A DNA stretch of 64,000 nucleotides from Pseudomonas fluorescens (lineage in GTDB: Bacteria > Pseudomonadota > Gammaproteobacteria > Pseudomonadales > Pseudomonadaceae). Of this stretch, positions 59,953 to 64,000 are shown piece by piece; within the stretch, counting starts at the first letter, position 1, and every line of letters begins with the position of its first letter. The stretch covers positions 3,472,001 through 3,536,000 of the forward strand of contig NZ_CP038438.1 in assembly GCF_004683905.1 (NCBI RefSeq). The letters are read 5' to 3'. Below the pieces are notes generated by a model that worked only from the letters and a program-made list of their open reading frames with translations, was not told the origin of the DNA and searched no databases. The position numbers and the translations under genes are program-made.

Positions 59953-60249
59953 TTAAAGTGGTGCGATGCCTTCTACGATGACGATCTCCGCCCTCGCCCA
60001 TTCCTCGCGATAACTTTTCGCCTCCTGATACGCCGCCGAGTGGTAGCACGCCACGGCCTTCTCATAGCTCTCGAATTCGATCACCACGCTACGCTGAGGA
60101 GTAGCTCTGCCCTCCAGCGCTTCGCTGCGTCCGCCCCGGGCCAGAAATTTCGCGCCGAACGCGGCGAAGGCCGCCGGTGCGCGCTGGGTGTATTGGCTGT
60201 AATGCTCGGCATCGTCGACATCCACGTGGGCAATCCAGTACGCCTTCAT
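59953..60249 (-). CDS. DUF1330 family protein
   Basis: The 98-residue protein is of the DUF1330 dimeric alpha-beta barrel family: MKAYWIAHVDVDDAEHYSQY, APAAFAAFGAKFLARGG and RSVVIEFESYEKAVACYHS followed by YQEAKSYREEWARAEIVIVEG. Enzymatic roles for such small proteins are poorly known. It is divergent from the RibBA-like gene and shares with it the palindromic operator at 60272-60288, so it is probably part of the same regulon. Confidence 0.88.
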   Translation of the reverse strand: MKAYWIAHVDVDDAEHYSQYTQRAPAAFAAFGAKFLARGGRSEALEGRATPQRSVVIEFESYEKAVACYHSAAYQEAKSYREEWARAEIVIVEGIAPL

Positions 60250-60271
60250 AGTGACCTCTTTGTTTATTTTG

Positions 60272-60288
60272 TATTATGGTATACCAAT
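60272..60288. promoter_or_regulatory. Palindromic operator, site 2 of 3
   Basis: TATTATGGTATACCAAT holds the 10-bp palindrome TGGTATACCA (60277-60286) in the 68-base divergent region between the DUF1330 and RibBA-like genes. It shares 15 consecutive bases with site 1. Confidence 0.7.
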
Positions 60289-60317
60289 ATATTTCCAACA
60301 AACCCTGAGAGTCCAGC

Positions 60318-61427
60318 ATGGCCTTCAACAGCATCGAAGAAATCCTCGAAGATTATCGCCTCGGCAAAATGGTCCTGCTGGTCGATGACGAAGATCGAGA
60401 AAACGAGGGCGACCTGCTGCTGGCCGCCGACTGCTGCACACCGGAGGCGATCAGCTTCATGGCGCGTGAGGCGCGCGGGCTGATTTGCCTGACGCTGACC
60501 GACGACCACTGCCAGCGCCTGGGCCTTGAGCAAATGGTGCCGAGCAACGGCAGCGTGTTCAGCACCGCGTTCACCGTGTCGATCGAAGCGGCGGTCGGGG
60601 TCACCACTGGCATTTCTGCAGCTGACCGCGCCCGCACGGTCGCGGCCGCTGTGGCCAAAGACGCCCGCGCCGAAGACCTGGTGCAACCCGGGCACATCTT
60701 CCCGCTGCGCGCCAAGGAAGGCGGCGTGCTGACCCGCGCCGGCCACACCGAGGCCGGCTGCGACCTTGCCCGCCTGGCCGGTTTCACCCCGGCCTCGGTG
60801 ATCGTCGAGGTGATGAACGATGACGGCACCATGGCCCGGCGTCCGGATCTGGAAGTGTTTGCGCGCAAGCACGGGATCAGGATCGGCACCATCGCTGACT
60901 TGATCCACTATCGCCTCAGCACCGAGCACACCATCGAACGTATCGGCGAACGCGAACTGCCGACGGTGCATGGCACTTTTCGTCTGATCACTTTCGAAGA
61001 CCGCATCGAGGGTGGCGTGCACATGGCGATGGTGATGGGCGATCTGCGCCGCGAAGAGCCGACGTTAGTACGCGTGCATGTGATCGATCCGCTGCGTGAT
61101 CTGGTCGGCGCCGAGTACAGCGGGCCAAGCAACTGGACGCTGTGGGCGGCGTTGCAACGGGTCGCGGCGGAAGGTCATGGCGTTGTGGTGGTGTTGGCCA
61201 ATCATGAATCGTCGCAGGCGCTTCTCGAGCGCGTGCCGCAACTGACCCAGCCGCCGAGGCAGTTCAGTCGCTCGCAATCGCGGATTTATTCGGAGGTGGG
61301 CACCGGGGCGCAGATTCTGCAGAACCTGGGGGTGGGCAAGCTGCGGCATCTGGGGCCGCCGCTGAAGTATGCGGGGCTGACCGGGTATGACCTGGAGGTG
61401 GTCGAGAGCATCCCCTTCACCGAATAA
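60318..61427 (+). CDS. ribBA: RibBA-like protein with degenerate GTP cyclohydrolase II domain
   Basis: The 369-residue protein has a complete RibB-type domain (1 to about 200) with [17 protein letters not shown] and [16 protein letters not shown], which makes dihydroxybutanone phosphate for riboflavin. The C-terminal domain (about 205-369) follows the RibA fold but lacks the three zinc-binding cysteines of GTP cyclohydrolase II; the corresponding stretch reads [21 protein letters not shown]. It therefore probably supplies only one activity. Its promoter contains the locus-specific palindrome, so it is likely an inducible extra copy serving a flavin-dependent pathway. Confidence 0.88.
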   Translation: MAFNSIEEILEDYRLGKMVLLVDDEDRENEGDLLLAADCCTPEAISFMAREARGLICLTLTDDHCQRLGLEQMVPSNGSVFSTAFTVSIEAAVGVTTGISAADRARTVAAAVAKDARAEDLVQPGHIFPLRAKEGGVLTRAGHTEAGCDLARLAGFTPASVIVEVMNDDGTMARRPDLEVFARKHGIRIGTIADLIHYRLSTEHTIERIGERELPTVHGTFRLITFEDRIEGGVHMAMVMGDLRREEPTLVRVHVIDPLRDLVGAEYSGPSNWTLWAALQRVAAEGHGVVVVLANHESSQALLERVPQLTQPPRQFSRSQSRIYSEVGTGAQILQNLGVGKLRHLGPPLKYAGLTGYDLEVVESIPFTE

Positions 61428-61432
61428 CACTG

Positions 61433-61588
61433 CCCTCACCCCAGCCCTCTCCCGGAGGTAGAGGGAGCCGACCGAGTTGTTCTACCGCTATACATCGACC
61501 TGAAACTGCGAGTCGAACTCAAGTTTTAAACAGCATGGAAATCGGCTCCCTTTCCCCTCTCCCTTTGGGAGAGGGCTGGGGTGAGGGG
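61433..61588. repeat. Inverted repeat pair CCCTCACCCCAGCCC
   Basis: Arms CCCTCACCCCAGCCCTCTCC and GGAGAGGGCTGGGGTGAGGG enclose about 115 bases. It is related to the element at 50248-50468 and separates the RibBA-like gene from the ABC transporter genes. Confidence 0.75.
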
Positions 61589-61682
61589 CTGGTTCTAAAG
61601 TGCGCCCTATGACTCGTGCCGAGCACAGGCAAAAAACCAGAATCAACAGATAACCGGTAAGGCAAAGTGCTTGCACAAAGTT

Positions 61683-61707
61683 TGGAATACCATAATATGA
61701 TATTCCA
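61683..61707. promoter_or_regulatory. Palindromic operator, site 3 of 3
   Basis: A near-perfect 25-bp palindrome: arms TGGAATAcCATA and TATGaTATTCCA around a central A, with one mismatched pair. On the minus strand it reads TATTATGGTATTCCA, one base from the core shared by sites 1 and 2. It lies about 96 bases upstream of the substrate-binding protein gene. Confidence 0.7.
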
Positions 61708-61802
61708 TAGACCGGACGACCTGAAAAACCGTCCGGCTACTGCTCCCGACAGGCGGGCAACAACGCAAGCCCGCTCAAAAACACAACAATGAGGGCGTAA
61801 AA

Positions 61803-62828
61803 ATGGTGTTGAACAAAGCTGCAACCGCAATCCTTTTTGCGGGACTGCTGAGCGTGACCGGCCAGGCTGCAATGGCCGCCGAAAGCGTGAACTTCGTCAG
61901 CTGGGGCGGTAGCACCCAGGATGCGCAGAAACAGGCCTGGGCCGATCCGTTCAGCAAGGCCAGCGGCATCACCGTGGTGCAAGACGGCCCGACCGACTAC
62001 GGCAAACTCAAGGCCATGGTCGAGAGCGGCAACGTGCAATGGGACGTGGTCGATGTCGAAGCCGATTTCGCCCTGCGCGCCGCTTCCGAAGGCCTGCTCG
62101 AACCCCTCGATTTCAAAGTCATCCAGCGCGACAAGATCGACCCGCGTTTCGTCAGCGATTACGGCGTCGGCTCGTTCTTCTTCTCCTTCGTCCTCGGCTA
62201 CAACGAAGGCAAGCTCGGCGCCGCCAAGCCGCAGGACTGGACCGCGCTGTTCGACACCAAGACCTACCCCGGCAAACGCGCGCTCTATAAATGGCCAAGC
62301 CCCGGCGTGCTCGAACTGGCGCTGCTGGCCGACGGCGTAGCGGCTGACAAGCTCTACCCGCTGGATCTGGATCGCGCCTTCAAGAAACTCGACACCATCA
62401 AGAAAGACATCGTCTGGTGGGGCGGCGGCGCGCAGTCGCAGCAACTGCTGGCCTCCGGTGAAGCGAGCATGGGTCAGTTCTGGAACGGCCGGATTCACGC
62501 TCTGCAGGAAGACGGCGCGCCGGTGGGTGTGAGCTGGAAACAGAACCTGGTCATGGCCGACATTCTGGTAATTCCAAAAGGCTCGAAAAACAAGGACGCG
62601 GCGATGAAGTTTCTGGCCAACGCCAGCAGTGCCAAAGGCCAGGCCGACTTCTCCAACCTGACCGCCTACGCCCCGGTCAACGTCGACAGCGTGGCGCGCC
62701 TGGACTCGGTGCTGGCCCCGAACCTGCCGACGGCTTACGCCAAGGATCAGATCACTCTTGATTTCGCGTACTGGGCCAAGAACGGTCAAGCCATCGCGAC
62801 ACGGTGGAACGAATGGCTGGTCAAATGA
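61803..62828 (+). CDS. PotD-type ABC transporter substrate-binding protein
   Basis: The 341-residue protein has a signal peptide (AATAILFAGLLSVTGQAAMA) and the fold of spermidine/putrescine-type binding proteins: SVNFVSWGGSTQDAQKQAW, YGKLKAMVESGNVQWDVVDVE, then YNEGKLGAAKPQDWTALFDTKTYPGKRAL and VPVGVSWKQNL-like strands. Members bind polyamines but also many other compounds, so the ligand is open; the catabolic genes upstream suggest it imports their substrate. The stop overlaps the permease start. Confidence 0.9.
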   Translation: MVLNKAATAILFAGLLSVTGQAAMAAESVNFVSWGGSTQDAQKQAWADPFSKASGITVVQDGPTDYGKLKAMVESGNVQWDVVDVEADFALRAASEGLLEPLDFKVIQRDKIDPRFVSDYGVGSFFFSFVLGYNEGKLGAAKPQDWTALFDTKTYPGKRALYKWPSPGVLELALLADGVAADKLYPLDLDRAFKKLDTIKKDIVWWGGGAQSQQLLASGEASMGQFWNGRIHALQEDGAPVGVSWKQNLVMADILVIPKGSKNKDAAMKFLANASSAKGQADFSNLTAYAPVNVDSVARLDSVLAPNLPTAYAKDQITLDFAYWAKNGQAIATRWNEWLVK

Positions 62829-63739
62829 AAATGGCGGCTGCTGCGCCTCGTCCTGCAACGGTGACCGGGAGCGCCACCGGCGTTGCCGGCTCGACCCCCT
62901 CTCTCAGACAACGCTGGAAAGGTGCCGGCAATCTCGCCCCGGCACTATTGTTCCTCGGTTTATTCTTCCTGGCGCCGTTGATTGGCCTGCTGTTGCGCGG
63001 CGTGCTGGAACCGACCCCGGGCCTTGGCAACTATGAACAACTGTTCGCCAACTCGGCGTATGCACGGGTGCTGCTCAACACCTTTTCGGTGGCCGGACTG
63101 GTAACGATTTTCAGCCTGTTGCTGGGCTTTCCGCTGGCCTGGGCGATCACCCTGGTACCGCGCGGCTGGGGCCGCTGGATTCTCAACATCGTGCTGCTGT
63201 CGATGTGGACCAGCCTGCTCGCCCGCACCTATTCGTGGCTGGTGTTGCTGCAAGCCTCGGGCGTGATCAACAAGGCGCTGATGGCGCTGGGGATCATCGA
63301 TCAGCCGCTGGAAATGGTGCACAACCTGACCGGTGTGGTGATCGGCATGAGCTACATCATGATCCCGTTCATCGTCCTGCCGTTGCAGGCGACCATGCAG
63401 GCCATCGACCCGATGATCCTGCAGGCCGGTTCGATCTGCGGCGCCAGCCCGTGGACCAACTTCTTCCGGGTGTTCCTGCCGCTGTGCCGGCCGGGTCTGG
63501 CATCCGGCGGGTTGATGGTGTTCGTGATGTCGCTCGGTTACTACGTCACCCCGGCGCTGCTCGGCGGGGCGCAGAACATGATGCTGCCGGAGTTCATCAT
63601 TCAGCAGGTGCAATCGTTCCTCAACTGGGGCCTGGCCAGTGCCGGCGCCGCGTTGCTGATCGCGATCACGCTGGTGCTGTTCTACTTCTACCTGAAGCTT
63701 CAGCCGGAATCCCCGGTTGGCGCCAGCAACGCGAGGTAA
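62825..63739 (+). CDS. PotB-type ABC transporter permease
   Basis: The 304-residue permease starts at 62825, overlapping the previous stop as ATGA. It has six membrane helices (the first is APALLFLGLFFLAPLIGLLL) and the EAA-like cytoplasmic loop MQAIDPMILQAGSICGASPWTNFFRVFLPLCRPGLASG, which contacts the ATPase. It is the first of two permease subunits of the importer. Confidence 0.9.
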   Translation: MKMAAAAPRPATVTGSATGVAGSTPSLRQRWKGAGNLAPALLFLGLFFLAPLIGLLLRGVLEPTPGLGNYEQLFANSAYARVLLNTFSVAGLVTIFSLLLGFPLAWAITLVPRGWGRWILNIVLLSMWTSLLARTYSWLVLLQASGVINKALMALGIIDQPLEMVHNLTGVVIGMSYIMIPFIVLPLQATMQAIDPMILQAGSICGASPWTNFFRVFLPLCRPGLASGGLMVFVMSLGYYVTPALLGGAQNMMLPEFIIQQVQSFLNWGLASAGAALLIAITLVLFYFYLKLQPESPVGASNAR

Positions 63740-63745
63740 GCCGAG

Positions 63746-64000
63746 ATGCTCCTGACTCCCAATGCCATGAGCCGCCGGATGCGTTTCGGCTTGTATGCAA
63801 CCACCGGACTGATCGGTTTGTTCCTGCTGTTGCCGATCGTGTTCATCGTCCTGCTGTCGTTCGGCTCGTCGCAGTGGCTGGTGTTCCCACCGCCGGGCTG
63901 GACGCTGAAATGGTACGGTCAGTTCTTCTCCAACGCCGACTGGATGAACGCTGCGGCGGCCAGCCTCAAGGTTGCCGTGCTGACCACGATTTGCGCCGTG
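63746..64000 (+). CDS. PotC-type ABC transporter permease, cut by the window end
   Basis: An ATG at 63746, six bases after the previous stop, opens a frame of 85 codons that runs off the window. It encodes an N-terminal membrane helix (LIGLFLLLPIVFIVLLSFGS) and then WLVFPPPGWTLKWYGQFF, the usual periplasmic loop of PotC/PotI permeases. The ATPase gene is expected further on. Confidence 0.85.
   Translation, partial: MLLTPNAMSRRMRFGLYATTGLIGLFLLLPIVFIVLLSFGSSQWLVFPPPGWTLKWYGQFFSNADWMNAAAASLKVAVLTTICAV

Overview
The window looks like a chromosomal segment of a Pseudomonas of the fluorescens group. Three things point there: the many REP/REPIN hairpins built on GGGAGCGNGCNTGCTCGCG, a vreA-vreI-vreR block next to type II secretion genes of Hxc type, and an NAD-glutamate dehydrogenase beside a MoxR/VWA operon, an order I recall from P. 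aeruginosa (PA3068-PA3075). No rRNA, tRNA, CRISPR array or complete insertion sequence was seen.

Positions 1-8982 are an accessory region, almost all on the minus strand. It holds a DUF6124 gene behind a long hairpin-rich leader, a HEPN-like protein, a probable pore-forming antibacterial effector with an overlapping membrane immunity gene, and an AT-rich cluster of three nuclease-like genes: a DUF2075 helicase with an ELK nuclease motif broken by a one-base homopolymer frameshift, a membrane-anchored PD-(D/E)XK protein, and an orphan HsdR-N protein. This is the best candidate for an undescribed defence or competition locus.

Positions 8983-13199 carry hxcP, hxcU and hxcW with the cell-surface signalling genes vreR, vreI and vreA. 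The rest of the Hxc secretion machine is absent, and the accessory region begins where hxcV and hxcT would be expected. From 13323 to 31033 lie small stress and metabolic genes, a MocR regulator, gdhB and the six-gene moxR-DUF58-DUF4381-VWA-VWA/TPR-BatD operon. From 31122 to 43161 are a 1207-residue RCC1/Ig-like protein with a perfect 26-bp palindrome upstream, the sbcD-sbcC-GST operon, several small secreted or membrane proteins, and a lactonase-type propeller with DUF5629.

Positions 43330-50231 form a pentonate catabolic locus (IlvD/Edd dehydratase, AraD1-type dehydratase, 2-oxoglutarate semialdehyde dehydrogenase, MFS transporter, FadR-type regulator). It should turn L-arabonate or D-xylonate into 2-oxoglutarate. 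Two sites fitting TNGTNNNACNA lie in its divergent promoter. Positions 50537-53961 hold an RND/MMPL exporter and a Ycf48-like protein.

Positions 54423-64000 hold a second catabolic locus: DUF1185 protein, alpha/beta hydrolase, aldehyde dehydrogenase, flavin reductase, carboxymuconolactone decarboxylase-like protein, FCD regulator, Nudix hydrolase, DUF1330 protein, RibBA-like protein and a PotD/PotB/PotC-type ABC importer that runs off the window. Three promoter regions in it share a palindromic site around TATTATGGTATACCA. This suggests one regulon in which flavin synthesis, FAD-to-FMN conversion and flavin reduction are co-expressed to feed a flavin-dependent oxygenase probably encoded just outside the window. 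The substrate is not known.
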